Shown: positions 10,054 to 21,157 of the stretch, one piece after another
Layout of the letters: every line of letters starts with the position of its first letter
How positions within the stretch are numbered: position 1 is the stretch's first letter
Assembly: GCF_000699445.3 (NCBI RefSeq)
Contig: NC_067202.1
Location: 5,288,458-5,352,457 of the forward strand
DNA: 64,000 nt
Reading direction: 5' to 3'
Source of the DNA: Schistosoma haematobium
Taxonomy: Eukaryota; Platyhelminthes; Trematoda; Strigeidida; Schistosomatidae
Translations under genes and position numbers: made by a program
The notes under the pieces: model-generated
Database searches by the model: none
What the model saw: only the letters and a program-made list of their open reading frames with translations
Told to the model about the DNA's origin: nothing

Positions 10054-10287
10054 GTTGGATGCCGGCTCAGTGGTCTAATGGTTAAGTGCTCGCGCGCGAA
10101 GCCAGTAGGTCCTGGGTTCGAATCCCGCGGGGGCGGGTTCGTGGATGCGCACTGCTGAGGAGTCCCATACTAGGACGAAACGGCCGTCCAGTGCTTCCAG
10201 GTCTTTCATGGTGGTCTAGCTTCAATTGGCTCATGACTTTAACTTGTGAAATTTCTAAAAATCTCCACAAAACCCATTCTGATAATA
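10054..10287 (+). mobile_element. Hammerhead SINE copy 4, 5'-truncated, head to head with copy 3
   Basis: It starts at GGATGCCGGCTCAGTGG (A box) and has the B box GGGTTCGAATCC (about 10114-10125), the intact hammerhead and the full tail ending in CCACAAAACCCATTCTGATAAT. The inverted tail piece at 10012-10053 and this copy's tail at 10242-10287 form terminal inverted arms of about 45 bp. Confidence 0.88.
10149..10194 (+). ncRNA. Hammerhead ribozyme, consensus-like
   Basis: Identical in all core and stem positions to the copy at 9700-9745: GCACTG, CTGAGGA, GTCC/GGAC, GAAA, ACGGCCGT, GTC, CAGTGC. Confidence 0.85.
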
Positions 10288-10309
10288 TATATATATATGT
10301 ATATATATG

Positions 10310-11170
10310 TAATTATTCAATCAAGTCGTAAGGCGTAGACTTCTCGGTTAAGATTCGTAAGGAAATCATTATCTATGGTAGAAGATATTGAGTAGCATAG
10401 CCAAAATTGTTTAATTTAAAACTGTATTCCATGTGTTTAGATGTGTATCGCAATCGAAATCATATCCGTTACTATACTTCCCACCTCTCCGCATACTAAC
10501 ATAAGATATGGATACCTGGCCTGTCATATAACTGTGCCAGAATCTAGATTGTCTATTTTAAACCAATTAAAATATTGCCATTGGTCAGGTGATTTAAACA
10601 ACACTATACTTCCAGAGTATTTTATCAGTTTCATACTATTCCAAGGACAGAAACGTCTTCACACCAGCCTGTAAAAACAATAGATGATCATCAATACGTA
10701 TGAATGTATTGTATTATCATAATGTTGCTTTCAAATTTTTACTACAGACAACTTTGGATATTTGGTCGTAATCAATCCAGTTCTTTGAGCAACCATAATT
10801 TTGTGTTGATTGAAACTATAACATGATGGTGTGTATGTGTTTGAAGTAATACGATTAGTAATGGCCTGGACTTTCATCGATAAACTAGTATTTGTAAATT
10901 ATAACTTTCTTGAAATGTCTACGGTCATTTACCATTATTAAACAGTGGTAGGCTGAAACGTTTTCAGATTGTATTCAGTCGATTGACGGTTTCTCAGATA
11001 ATAAATTTATTCGTGGTACAGTTATACCTGATCGTGTTTAATTCAAGTGACGGTTGTATAGTTCTAGTATATGAAAGCCCAATATTTTCAGTTCAGTCAT
11101 AGCAAATGTTGCGTTAATCTGATTTATTGAATGTAAGACTTAAATGGTTATGTACAAAGTACTTACCAAT
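10310..11170. other. Spacer, nothing recognised
   Basis: AT-rich. A 77-codon open frame at 10441-10674 has no recognisable motif and looks like chance. Confidence 0.4.
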
Positions 11171-11171
11171 A

Positions 11172-11450
11172 AATTACAAACATTACTTTACTTACTTTAC
11201 TTACGCCTGTTACTCCTAATGGAGCATAGACAGCCGACCGGCATTCTCCAACCCACTCTGTCTTGGGCCTTTTCTGGTTCCATTCAATTCTTGTTCATTT
11301 TTCTCATGTCTATTTCCATTTCCCGTCGTAATGTGTTCTTTGGTCTTCCTCTTTTCCTTTGGCCTTGAAGGTTTCATGTGAGGGTTTGTCTTGTGACGCA
11401 GTTTGGTGCTTTCCTCAATCCACTTCCAGCGCTTCCTGACCAGACAAACA
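11172..11450 (-). pseudogene. RTE-B 3' fragment, decayed
   Basis: The right-to-left sequence matches the RTE-B 3' end: the tail AGTAACAGGCGTAAGTAAAG at about 11190-11220 and, upstream, a decayed C-terminal domain. Frames are broken and the C-terminal block is partly missing. Confidence 0.75.
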
Positions 11451-11558
11451 TTACATATAGTGAAATATTATCGAATATAAATAAGAGTTGATTCGAGGCA
11501 TAATGAAAGAGGATTTGATTTAATGGTATTCTGTTCACGTTGTTATTCTTGTTTTCTT

Positions 11559-11578
11559 ACACACACACACACACACAC
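11559..11578. repeat. (CA)n microsatellite
   Basis: About ten AC units. Confidence 0.9.
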
Positions 11579-11599
11579 ATGTTAACTGACCATATTAAT

Positions 11600-12255
11600 A
11601 TACAGTGGTCTTGAGTGCTGTAATTGACCATAGATGTCTTAGAAATATTGCTCACATCTTCTGGGATCACCTGGTAAGTAATAATGAGGTTAGACACAGG
11701 GTATTAGGGAGTGATGGTAAATCGGTTGATGAAGTTGTGAATCTTCATCGACTGAGATGGTTGTGTCACGTATTACGCATACCTAACCACCGATTACCAC
11801 TGCGCTCAACACTGACTGGTGTTGGGGACGAGTGGAAGGAAGATAGAGGTGGCCAAATCAAAACGTGGTATCAGTGCTTGAAGTCACTAACTTCTGGTCT
11901 GAGCCATGTTGGTATATGCAGACTACTTGGTTGGGGTCAGCGTGACTATCATAACCAATGGTTGGAGACTGTGGGTGACATGGCTCAGAATGGATCACAA
12001 TGGCGTAGGTGTATACACTCTTTGTCTTCCCTTAAACCGTGAACTTAAAATTACTTCATTCCTTTCTTTCTACGAACTAATTCTTTCTTCCTGTACTATG
12101 TCCTTATATGCAATCTTTCCTTTTACATATTACTATTATTGGAGTGACTACTTTTATGAATTTGGTGTTCATCTTGTCTATGCTAATGAGGTGTGGCAAC
12201 TTGAACGGATGCATACCTGTGCCTGGTCCTACGTTGTAGATGACTGACTGACTGA
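11600..12255 (+). pseudogene. RTE-A 3' fragment
   Basis: One open frame (11605-12039) encodes the RTE-A C-terminal domain: [65 protein letters not shown] and [15 protein letters not shown]. The 3' UTR (GCTAATGAGGTGTGGCAACTTGAAC) ends in CTGACTGACTGAC repeats at about 12255. It is 5'-truncated. The intact frame suggests a relatively recent insertion. Confidence 0.88.
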
Positions 12256-12259
12256 CCAT

Positions 12260-12780
12260 ATTACTATCAATAAGAATTCTTCATTTCAATAGTATTAGTT
12301 ACCTAAAATGAAAATTAGGAATTTGTAATTGATTGATCACTGAGTAGTAGCCAATGTCTTTCTTGTTTCGTCCTTTTAAGCTTTACTGAAATATGTCAAT
12401 TAACTGTTAATACAATCAATCAATTGTCTCTGCTCGAATAGCTTTTGTATTGTACTTTTTTGTATTAATATTAGGTTTATTCAATATTATACTTTAGGTA
12501 CAATATAGAATTCTCAGCATAAAGTATCTCAGTGAGTTTTTGTTTCTTACTTCTTGTTCTATCCTGACGATAAATAGTGAATGATCGCCAGTTAAGAGTT
12601 AGCAATCCAGTCAATAGGTATTTAAATAACTTACATTCTTTTTACTGCATATTGCCAGCAACCACGGTATCTCTGATAGGGTCTTTTGTAACTTGTACAA
12701 CGAAAGTTTATACACTTTTTAGAAACGCACAAAATCAGATAGAGAGGTAGAGACAGGTATGTAACTTAGTACAATGGAAG
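12260..12780. other. Spacer, nothing recognised
   Basis: AT-rich; no ORF or known repeat. Confidence 0.4.
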
Positions 12781-12784
12781 ATGG

Positions 12785-13035
12785 TCATGCAATTTCGTGG
12801 ATTGGTTGATGTTAAACACTAACACCATTAGAAGCCGGCTCAGTGGTCCAGTAGGTTGAGACCGAAGGCCCTGGGTTCGAATCCCGCAAGCAGGATCGTG
12901 AATGCACACCGCTGAGGAGTCTCACAATAGGACGAAACGGCCGTCCAATGCTTCCAGGTTTCCAACGGTGGTCTAACATAATTCGGTTCATGATCTCAAT
13001 CAAAAACTTAATAATCTCCACAACTCCTATACTGA
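12785..13035 (+). mobile_element. Hammerhead SINE copy 5
   Basis: 5' part from AATTTCGTGGATTGGTTG, then A-box-like GCCGGCTCAGTGGTCCAG, B box GGGTTCGAATCCC (about 12872), the hammerhead, and a diverged tail to ATAATCTCCACAACTCC. Confidence 0.82.
12904..12951 (+). ncRNA. Hammerhead ribozyme, core intact, stem I weak
   Basis: CTGAGGA, GAAA, stem III ACGGCCGT and GTC are intact. Stem II is GTCT/GGAC and still pairs. Stem I (GCACACCG with CAATGC) is poor, so activity is doubtful. Confidence 0.65.
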
Positions 13036-13079
13036 AAATCAGATAACTTGTTGAAATATTTAGATGGTAAGAACAGGTA

Positions 13080-13265
13080 GCCAAGATGTTCAAGTAGGCC
13101 GCCATTTGTGGGCAATATCTCAGGTTGTGAAGTTGGATAATACGGAATCGAATCCTCCAGAGAGCACCAACACCTTCATGATTACACATACACTTCGTTG
13201 GTAAGAAGTGCCAAATAGTACGAAAGATAGATTCTGGGTTTCCTTTCGACCACCTTCGACTACAT
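13080..13265 (+). mobile_element. Degenerate Sm-alpha-like SINE
   Basis: CGAATCCTCCAGAGAGCACC resembles a decayed B box and following spacer. AAGTGCCAAATAGTACGAAAG then CTGGGTTTCC aligns with the Sm-alpha hammerhead block (GAGTCCCAAATAGGACGAAAC then CTGGATTCC). Core positions are lost. Confidence 0.35.
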
Positions 13266-13299
13266 AATGTTTCAGGATAAAAAATATCTGGTGGAATAA

Positions 13300-13519
13300 A
13301 TGTTATCAGTAATTTTATCATCAGATACTCTACAAATATAAATCAATAATTATTTTACTACACAGTGGCAAATATAAGGGGTACATAAATGTAATTCAGT
13401 GGAACAATATTATGTTATTAAAATTGTGAAGCTTTTCATTGGTTGCTGTTTACATCGAATGCTCACTACTATCATAAGGACATTATAATCCTACTGTATT
13501 CTCTCTTAACATTGACTAC

Positions 13520-13565
<46 letters not shown>

Positions 13566-14569
13566 GGCCAGTTAAATGTCACTGAGCCCTAACCAAATCA
13601 TCCAGCAGTTGCATCACTGAATATCGAACAGATCACCGATCTTCGTCAAGGTCAAGGATAACCAACATGCACCAGTTAATCGTATGCCATGGACTGATGT
13701 ATGCAGTGGTGGTCTCTCTCTTTGTACTCATTCTTATTAATACATTTTCATAATAACATCCTTTGTGTTATACGATCTTCAAAGCAGCCATGATACTTTG
13801 ATACGTCGAAGGGGTAATTCATGTTAGATATTGACTATGAGGTGTGACTTCGACGTTAACTTGTTCGTCGTACCATTCCCATCTAACTTGAGTAGACTTC
13901 TAGTCATTCGATATAGATCATCTACGTTGGTGATCTACAATATATATTTGTTTTAAATGTGTAGGAACCTTTCATATTGAACTACTTTACATTACTCATA
14001 ACAAAAAAAATACATATATATTTGAGTATAATTCAATATTTTATACAATAGAGCCATGTGATGACATAACCATGTCACACATATTAATTAAAGGTCAATA
14101 TCACATGTAAAATGGATAAATATAGAGAGAAATAGATAGATAGCAACTAATCATATTTCATTACTTTTCAATGTAATTGGTATTATGAATGCTTTAAATG
14201 GTAGATGATCATCATTTACACACAAAAAAAGGTAAAACAACACCACATGTTGAATAGAAGAAATAAAAAGAATGTGAAACCATGCTACTGGTAGTTATTC
14301 ACAAGTAATTGTTCGTTTATCGTTTACTTAATGAATTGATCTTGGACATGAACTGAAAACTAGAAAACACTGAATCCCTGTATGATATTTGTATGGGAAA
14401 TTTCATTCCATAACCTAATGGGTTTCAACAAGATTGAATATGAGATAGTTATCTATTGATGGTAATCAAATTAGTAGTATAAACTATTGGATTCCAACAC
14501 TAATGATGTAAAGATTATCAAGAATCTATTGGGATATTCAGAAAAATTATCAAGTCTAATTCTATGCTT
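13300..14569. other. AT-rich spacer with a (TA)n run at 13525-13562
   Basis: No gene or repeat family is recognised. The (TA)n run is the only structured element. Confidence 0.4.
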
Positions 14570-14860
14570 GAACGTGAAATGGTATTATGGTGCATACTAC
14601 TTATATCGATATAAGTAGTATATGACCCGAGTCAGGAATATAATGTCTGGCAGCAGAAGATGGGGGAAGATCAAGAAAAGAAGAGCGGGAACGCAATACA
14701 ATTTGTAAGAAAACGCATGAAAAATGAAATGTGAGACAATGGATTGATGACTGCAACAGCAAAAGTCCGGTTCGATATGATGGATTAATATTTTGTAAAT
14801 TGACGATTCACTATATGGTTTTTCTATTTTACCAAGTAACTCTGTAAGTTGGTGCTTAAT
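14570..14860 (+). repeat. Dispersed repeat, also at 41925-42230
   Basis: It contains an imperfect palindrome (ACTTATATCGATATAAGTAG) and the block ATGTCTGGCAGCAGAAGATG, GAAGATCAAG, TTTGTAAGAAAAC. The same order occurs at 41925-42230. Both lie near LTRs of the ~520-bp family, so it may be internal sequence of that element. Confidence 0.5.
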
Positions 14861-15165
14861 ACAATTCGGTTGTCCCCATTCGTGTTCTGTTTACTACGAT
14901 ATCATTTTCCTGTTCACCAAATATTGTACAAATATTATTTTCTATTTTATGGCACGCTGTGGTCTATCTGGTTGATATATAAACCGAGTATGATTTAAAT
15001 ATAATGATTCATATCTCAGAGGCTGAAATTGGTGTTCTGGACTCAACTAGCTAGGCTAGGCTGAAAGCAGGGACAATCCAGAACTCTAGACTGCTCGCAC
15101 GTGTTTACGCGTCTTTCATCCGATCGATAAGTTACTGCTCTCTAATCGGCGGTCACATATTATAA
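14861..15165 (+). mobile_element. Partial LTR of the ~520-bp family
   Basis: TATTTTATGGCACGCTGTGGTC, GATATATAAACCGAGTATG and GAGGCTGAAATTGGTGTTCTGGACTCAA match the LTR at 62456-62976. The 5' third is unrecognisable and no target duplication was found. Confidence 0.65.
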
Positions 15166-15169
15166 CAGA

Positions 15170-15632
15170 ATCAAAACAACTAGTTATTACTTTCTGATAC
15201 TAAGATTAGTCTATGATGTAAACTAACAGATTCAATAATCAATACAAACTCTTCCTGTCTCTTTCTGTCTCTCTTTCTCGTGAGTTAAATGATTGATATT
15301 CTAGAATAAGTCTAAAACGTACTTTTAATGACTGAAATGATCTATTGCTTAATATTGATCAGTAATAGAGTACTATTTTAATTAGTGCAAATATATATTG
15401 TGTTAACAAAACAAAAAAAATAATAATAACAGCCTACATTAATTGTATTTTATACAATAGTAATCATCTGGTTATATTTTTATTGTCAATGGTAAATATC
15501 TCACAGAAAAGAAACAAAAAAACACTTCAACTTTAAATTGTTTCCAATAAGTTGTTTGTATTTATCAGTTTGTCATTTAAACAAAAAGATATACGAGAAT
15601 AATACAATTTAAGTAGTTGAATAATATGATAA
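15170..15632. other. Spacer, nothing recognised
   Basis: AT-rich, with short poly-A runs. Confidence 0.4.
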
Positions 15633-16045
15633 TATCAGATGGGTTTTGTGGATATTATATTGATTTCAATGGTTAAGATCACGAGTCAGTTGAAGCTAGA
15701 TCATCATGGAATACCTGAAAGAACTGGACGACCGTTTCGTCCCAGTGTGGGACTCCTCAGCAGTGTGCATTCTCGACCTCGCCCTTTGTGAGGTTCGAGC
15801 TCAGGATCTACTGGTTTTGCGCGCGAGCACTTAACCACTAGACCACTGGGCCGGCTGGTATTCAACTGTGATAATGTCTAACTTCAACTAATCCACGAAA
15901 TTGAGCGACACATCCACCATTGTCTTCAGTGAGTTACTATCTCACAACAGACCTGATTGAACTCCACCGAATACTACTTCTCACTAGAACTCCAGGATAT
16001 ACCTCTTGAAGCCAGTTGATTAATATCAGATGGGTTTTGTGGATA
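15633..16045 (-). mobile_element. Hammerhead SINE copy 6, full length
   Basis: The tail begins at about 15637 (TATCAGATGGGTTTTGTGGA), followed by the hammerhead, the tRNA-like head, and the 5' region ending near 16018. The same 20-base tail end recurs at 16022-16041 in the same orientation, so the unit of about 385 bp carries its own 3' end in front of its 5' end. Confidence 0.87.
15722..15766 (-). ncRNA. Hammerhead ribozyme, core intact
   Basis: Minus strand: CTGAGGA, a strong stem II (GTCCCA/TGGGAC), GAAA, stem III ACGGTCGT, GTC. Stem I is shortened to about four pairs by one change (CAGTTC). Confidence 0.75.
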
Positions 16046-16204
16046 ATTTGTTTTATTTCGTTATGATTCCTATTTATTTTATGTCGCTTACAATATGTAA
16101 TGTACTTTTATAAGAATGAAGCGAATCCGAAGACAATGTAATCACTTATTGATATATCATAGTAAAGATTATCAAATTCTATAAAAAACTTGAAAGATTA
16201 GAGG

Positions 16205-16340
16205 TTTTTGGTTCGAGTTCTGGTTAAGAGGTCATGGATGCAAACTGTTGAGTAGTCCCATACTAGAACAAAATGATCATCCAGTACTTTCAGGTTCTAA
16301 ATAATTGTCTAACTTAGATCGTTTTGTGTTCTTAATAAGA
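16205..16340 (+). mobile_element. Degenerate hammerhead SINE
   Basis: B-box-like GGTTCGAGTTC, then GAGTAGTCCCATACTAGAACAAAATGATCATCC, which is a decayed hammerhead (GAAA lost to CAAAA). Confidence 0.6.
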
Positions 16341-16770
16341 TCATGATTAAGTATGATATTCAAGAAAGATAAATTTCTAGAAAATCGATTACAAAATGTA
16401 AAAGAAATATTTTACTTACGGCTGTTACATAATTCAGTAGATGAATACAGTTATCAAGCTGTACAATTGTCTATGTATGAAAATGTTTTTGTTGTTGTTG
16501 TTGTTAGAGTACTCGTTTCGTGAGGAAATTTGAACAAGATGATGTAATAGAAGGATTATAATACTAGATTACATAATACGAATAATAACAATAGACTTAA
16601 TAAGTTAATAACGAATTATAACGTGAATGTAGTAAGATGATTAAAATGTTATTGTTCCAATAATTAAAGGTCATCAAGGTGCAAAAAATGAATAAAGTGA
16701 TATCATGGACCATTATGAATAAAATAATGAGAATATGAGATATATATAGAGGTAAAAATGCAGTAATAAT
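16341..16770. other. Spacer, nothing recognised
   Basis: AT-rich with a (GTT)n stretch near 16490. Confidence 0.4.
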
Positions 16771-16771
16771 A

Positions 16772-17025
16772 AGTTAGACATTAACACCGTTGGATGCCGG
16801 TTCAGTGGTCTAGTTGGTTAAGCGCCTGGAGAGAGACCGATAGGTCCTGGGTTCGAATATCTCGGGGTGCGGGATTGTGGATGCGCACTGCTGAGGAGTC
16901 CCATCCTGAGACGAAACGACCGTCCAGTGCTTCCAGGTCTTCCATGGTGGTCTAGCTTCAATTAACTCATGATTTCAATCAGTGAAATTTCTAAAATCTC
17001 CACGAAACCCCTTCTGATAATAATA
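16772..17025 (+). mobile_element. Hammerhead SINE copy 7
   Basis: It starts at AGTTAGACATTAACACCG. A-box-like TGCCGGTTCAGTGGTCTAG, B box GGGTTCGAATATC, hammerhead, and tail to CCACGAAACCCCTTCTGATAAT. The 5' region is missing. Confidence 0.85.
16885..16930 (+). ncRNA. Hammerhead ribozyme, core intact
   Basis: Stem I GCACTG/CAGTGC perfect, CTGAGGA, stem II shortened to GTC/GAC, GAAA, stem III ACGACCGT, GTC. Confidence 0.78.
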
Positions 17026-17029
17026 ATAA

Positions 17030-17967
17030 TAACAATAAAGGCTAAGATAACGATAGGATGTACTTCTTTTGTACGCATAGTTCTGGCTTGAGCTCATGGA
17101 TGATAAGAACTCTTACCATGCATGAGCTCAGGCTAGATTAATATAGTTGCCTAATGATTCAGAATAAAGTATTGTAAGAGTTAAACTCGGTTGTAAAAGC
17201 TTCATAAAACTAGAACTTAGTTGTTGTCTGTTAATCTACATGGCATTGTATCAAAATGAATGTATAGATTTATGGAATATGGTCCAGGATATTCGCGTAA
17301 GGACTTTTTTCTTATCCTATTAATATAACTGTTTTGGAAGGTATATATCATTCGATGCACACGGTTAGTGATATCATTAGAAAATTATCTATAGACTTTG
17401 GATTGTGTTAATCAACATGTTTATCTATTCGACATTGTTAATTGAACTGCAGATCTAGTTTTGTCTAAATTCATGTTTAACATTCATTGATTACCTCCGT
17501 GATGTTCGAATAAGTGAATATGGGATTCTCGCTTTATTGTGATAATAATCGATTACATGAAGGATATGAAACGTTGCAATTTTATTATGAATTAAATCAG
17601 CACATGAAGTTTAAACAAAATATCACCATTAGGTTTAAAGAATCGATCTAAGCTGGTAAAAAGAATTGCAAAAGGATTCAGGAAATGCTGAATACCCATC
17701 TAAGTTGTTGAATATACATGTAACGATCACAGACTCTGGCTATATATATTTCTCTTCCGTATGAATAACTAGAGATATGTATTTCGACCGTATAATGTGT
17801 GGTCAATCACATAAGTTAGCTGATAGATTCGATTTCAGAATATTTTGCTGAGAAACTGTATTCAGGTAATTAATTTTCAAATTTTAGATATACTACTCTA
17901 GGATGTTGTCAGTAGCATAAAAATATCATGAATATGAATGAGTTTATATCTTGTGAGACAATTATTT
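17030..17967. other. Spacer, nothing recognised
   Basis: A small inverted repeat of GAGCTCATGGATGATAAG with its partner lies near 17090-17130. Otherwise there is no gene or repeat signal. Confidence 0.4.
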
Positions 17968-18112
17968 GTATCAGAAGGGATTTTGTGGAGATTGTAGTAA
18001 TTTCAATAGTTGAGATCCTGAGTCTCACGATAGAACGAAACGGTTGTCCATTGCTTCCAGGTATTCCATGGTGGCCTAGCTTCAATTGACTCATGATCTC
18101 AACTACTGAAAC
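17968..18112. repeat. Fold-back of two hammerhead-SINE tails
   Basis: The left arm (TATCAGAAGGGATTTTGTGG... GAGATCCTGAG) is an inverted SINE tail. The right part is a + tail with a truncated hammerhead (AACGAAACGGTTGTCC) and CTTCAATTGACTCATGATCTCAAC. The arms of about 25-30 bp pair. Confidence 0.7.
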
Positions 18113-18439
18113 AATTATTTGTCTATTAATAATAATTAATTATTATTGAATGTCTTTTTAAAGTGAGATATTTTGAACGCAGTATTCTCAGGTTATTTAT
18201 ACATTTACTGTCTAGTTAAACTAGAGTGATGAACATAGATTTTTCACTTACTACATTTGCTTCCAAGTACATATTTATATCAGAGTTCACAAATATTTCA
18301 CTAATTAAAATTTATCATCATACATATATTCTTTTACAAATATATGCATAATTTAATTAAAGTCCTAGCCTTTACATTTGATTGACTTGATTAGGATAAA
18401 TGACTTTTCATCGAACATAAAAGTACTTCGGGATAATAT

Positions 18440-19553
18440 AGAATTTCATAGGTTCCATAAGGTAGGCCTCAACATACACAATGGGGAAAAGCAAGATCCT
18501 TAATCTTATAACTTGTGAATCTGTGTGCCCTGTTTATTGGATAACGCAACGATACCGCCAATCAGAGAGCGGCGAAATTATCGATCGAACCAGTGACGCA
18601 TAAAACATGTGCGAGAAGCCTAGAGTCCTGGTTGGTCTCGCTCCCAGTCTAGCACAGCCAGTTAAGTCCAGAACACCAACCTCAGCCTCTGAAATATGGA
18701 TTACTTATTTCAATCAGACTGCATTCCTATTATCAATCAAACAGACCACAACGTACCATAAAATAGCAAACAACATTTGTACAAGAACTAGCCAGATGTG
18801 GCTGTGAATGAGGGAGATAGTAATTAATAAACAGGCCATAACTCAAGAATGGTAAATCGTATAATAACAGTCTATGGGTCAAATTAAATCTTATAATAAG
18901 AGCAACATGAATATGAACAGTTTAGTTGCATAACAATTACACGATAAAAATATACTCATAGTATTGGTCCATAAAGTGATCCCAAAAACTAACATTCATT
19001 ATTATTATCGGGATATAACACTTAAATAAAACATGGAGAACACCAACACAACCACACTTGATGGAGAAGCTCTGGAAGAGGTGGAATCTTTCACATACCT
19101 GGGATGCACCATCGACGAACAAGAAGGATCTCATGGATATGTGAATTCAAGGACTGGCAGAGCAAGGGACGCATCCCTACAATATAAAGATGTCTGAAGT
19201 TCAAACCAACTGTCAGCCAACACCAAAGTCAGAATCTCCAATACAAATGTCAAAACCGTTTGATTCAACTGAGCTGAAACTTGGGGAATTACTACAGCCA
19301 TCATCAAAAAGGTACGAGTGTATATAAATAATCTTCTACGCAAGATACTTAATGTCCCTTGCCCGAGTGCCATCAGCAACAGAGAACGAACCAGCTTCCA
19401 GCTAAAGATGAAATTAGGGAAAGATGTTGGAAGTGTATAGGACATACATTGCTGGAATCATGAAACTCTATCATGAGGCAAGTGCTAATTTGGAATCCTG
19501 AATGGAAACGAAAAAGAGAAAGACCAAAGAACACACTGCATTGGAAATTGGAA
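18440..19553 (+). pseudogene. RTE-B fragment split by a solo LTR
   Basis: The left piece (GTAGGCCTCAACATACACAATGGGG, to 18503) and the right piece (19021-19553) are adjacent parts of RTE-B: the GKTKVL block, then ITLDGE, YLGCTIDEQ, the VFINN-type block, TRQ and W-N-P regions. The frame is broken in several places. The copy stops at 19553, where the gag-only LTR element begins. Confidence 0.85.
18504..19020 (-). mobile_element. Solo LTR (517 bp), perfect 5-bp TSD
   Basis: On the minus strand it starts TGTTATATCCCGA, the same start as the LTRs at 42942 and 62456. CTTAA occurs at 18499-18503 and again at 19021-19025, exactly where the RTE-B sequence is interrupted. There is no internal retroelement sequence, so it is a solo LTR. 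It must be younger than the RTE-B copy it splits. Confidence 0.85.
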
Positions 19554-19700
19554 TGTGGTGTTTGAATGAACTAATGATTCCTTTGTACTTGTTGAATGCT
19601 TGATTTAGAATTCTAAATACAGTACATTCGTCTGTGTTTATCTAGTACTTATTGATCCGAATACTTTATTTCTGGGATTCTTAGTTTATACTATAATTCA
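19554..19700 (+). repeat. 5' LTR of the gag-only element
   Basis: 147 bp; matches 21158-21311 with scattered substitutions (GCTTGATTTAGAATT versus GCTTGATTTCGAATT). Confidence 0.75.
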
Positions 19701-19730
19701 AATACTCCTAATCATCATATTGGCGTCGCG

Positions 19731-20908
19731 ATGGAGCCTGTGATGGAATTGTTGGATATACATTCAGATTTTGATGCTTTTGAGGATTACTTAGAAAGGT
19801 TCGAAATTCGAGCTATAACCAAGAAAGATGATGAGGATGTTAACAGTGTAACACATTTCCTCACATTCATCGGAAAAGAAGCATATAGCTTATTAAAAAC
19901 TCTGGCTTTACCGGAAAAGCCTATCTCGCTTTCTTATACAACTCTCAAGGAACTACTAATAGACTATGTTAAGTATGCAAATTTTGATTGCAGTAAAGGA
20001 TGAAAATTTCGTAAGATGACGCATGAGGATATAAAAAATTCCACTGCATTACGTCATCCCAACCCAGTTCATACTCAAGGTTATGCAGATAATTTATTGA
20101 GGAGTTGAGATGTAGTTCACGAAGATGGGCACAAGTTTGGTCAATGTTTGTCCTGTGGCAGGTTACACTCTTTTAATTCATGTAAATTTCGTAATTCTAA
20201 GTGCTTTAAATGTGGTGATATTGGACATATTCAGTCAGTTTGTAATACTACTGTTCATCTTGCTGCAACGAATATTAAGTCTTGTAATTCTGATTCTATT
20301 AAGTTGAGTATTTATAATGATCATTTATATTTATCAACGATTTCGAAAGACAGTGAAGAGTCATATAATAGTTCAGAGTTAAATGAAACTCAGAATCCTT
20401 GCGGGACAACAAATTCTAATCAATCAACTTATCAGAATTCTCAAGTTATTGTACCAGATATGGTTTTTCCTAATGATTCACCTATTTATGATGAAATTCC
20501 TTGCGAATCTGAAGAAAGTATGTTGAGTGAACATAATTATGATCGAAAACCTGATGTAGTTTTGATAGATGCTGACTTTTCTAATGACCCATTACTTTGC
20601 AATGGCATTCTTAATAAACTCGAGGAAACTATTTCATAAGAGTCAAATCTTGATGTCATATCAAATATTATTTGTCCTCATAATGCATTTGTTTCTTGTG
20701 GGAAACTTGTTCAATGCGAAGCACAAGTACTAAATGAGCTCGGTTTTGATTACGATTCGGATGATTTCATATCAACTGTTGTTTATCTTTTCATAAAGTC
20801 ACTTCTAATGTATACTCTAGTCAGTGTGTGAAATGTGCTTTAAATGAAGCTACATCATTCATCACTTGGGAATATGAAGATCCAACATTATTTCGTGAGG
20901 GAGGATAG
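19731..20908 (+). pseudogene. Gag-like protein with zinc knuckle
   Basis: The frame opens at ATG 19731 (MEPVMELLDIHSDFDAFEDY) and continues with an acidic, helical capsid-like region. It then has a CysX2CysX4HisX4Cys knuckle (CFKCGDIGHIQSVC, 20202-20243) preceded by CLSCGRLHSFNSC (frame counted). After the knuckle comes a Ser/Asn/Glu-rich tail. Three in-frame stops interrupt it: TGA at 20001, TGA at about 20106 and TAA at 20637. All look like point changes, with a frame slip near 20780. The architecture is that of Gag nucleocapsid. No pol follows. Confidence 0.78.
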
Positions 20909-21157
20909 TCTGAAAATCTATGGTTCAAATTCTAGGTAGCAGTGGTTTCAGTACTCAACCGACATGGTGATTGTACACGATCCCAGGAATCAAATGAGTC
21001 TGTTTCGATTTCGGTTGTTAATTCCAATACTTATGAGTGCATTCTAGATAATATAGAGTCTTTATCCAATACACTGTCGGACAAACACAGGATGAACTTA
21101 AGAAGAAGACGTACAATCGAATACAGACACTAAGTCTCTAATTTAAGCTGTGGCACA

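Noticed and set aside
10054..10140. Possible tRNA genes (good A and B boxes, also at 8710, 12830 and 16795)
   Set aside because: The sequence cannot be folded by eye into a full acceptor stem, and each is followed by the hammerhead and SINE tail; they are SINE heads.
12812..13321. 169-codon minus-strand frame
   Set aside because: It runs across a hammerhead SINE and a decayed Sm-alpha copy and has no domain; a chance frame.
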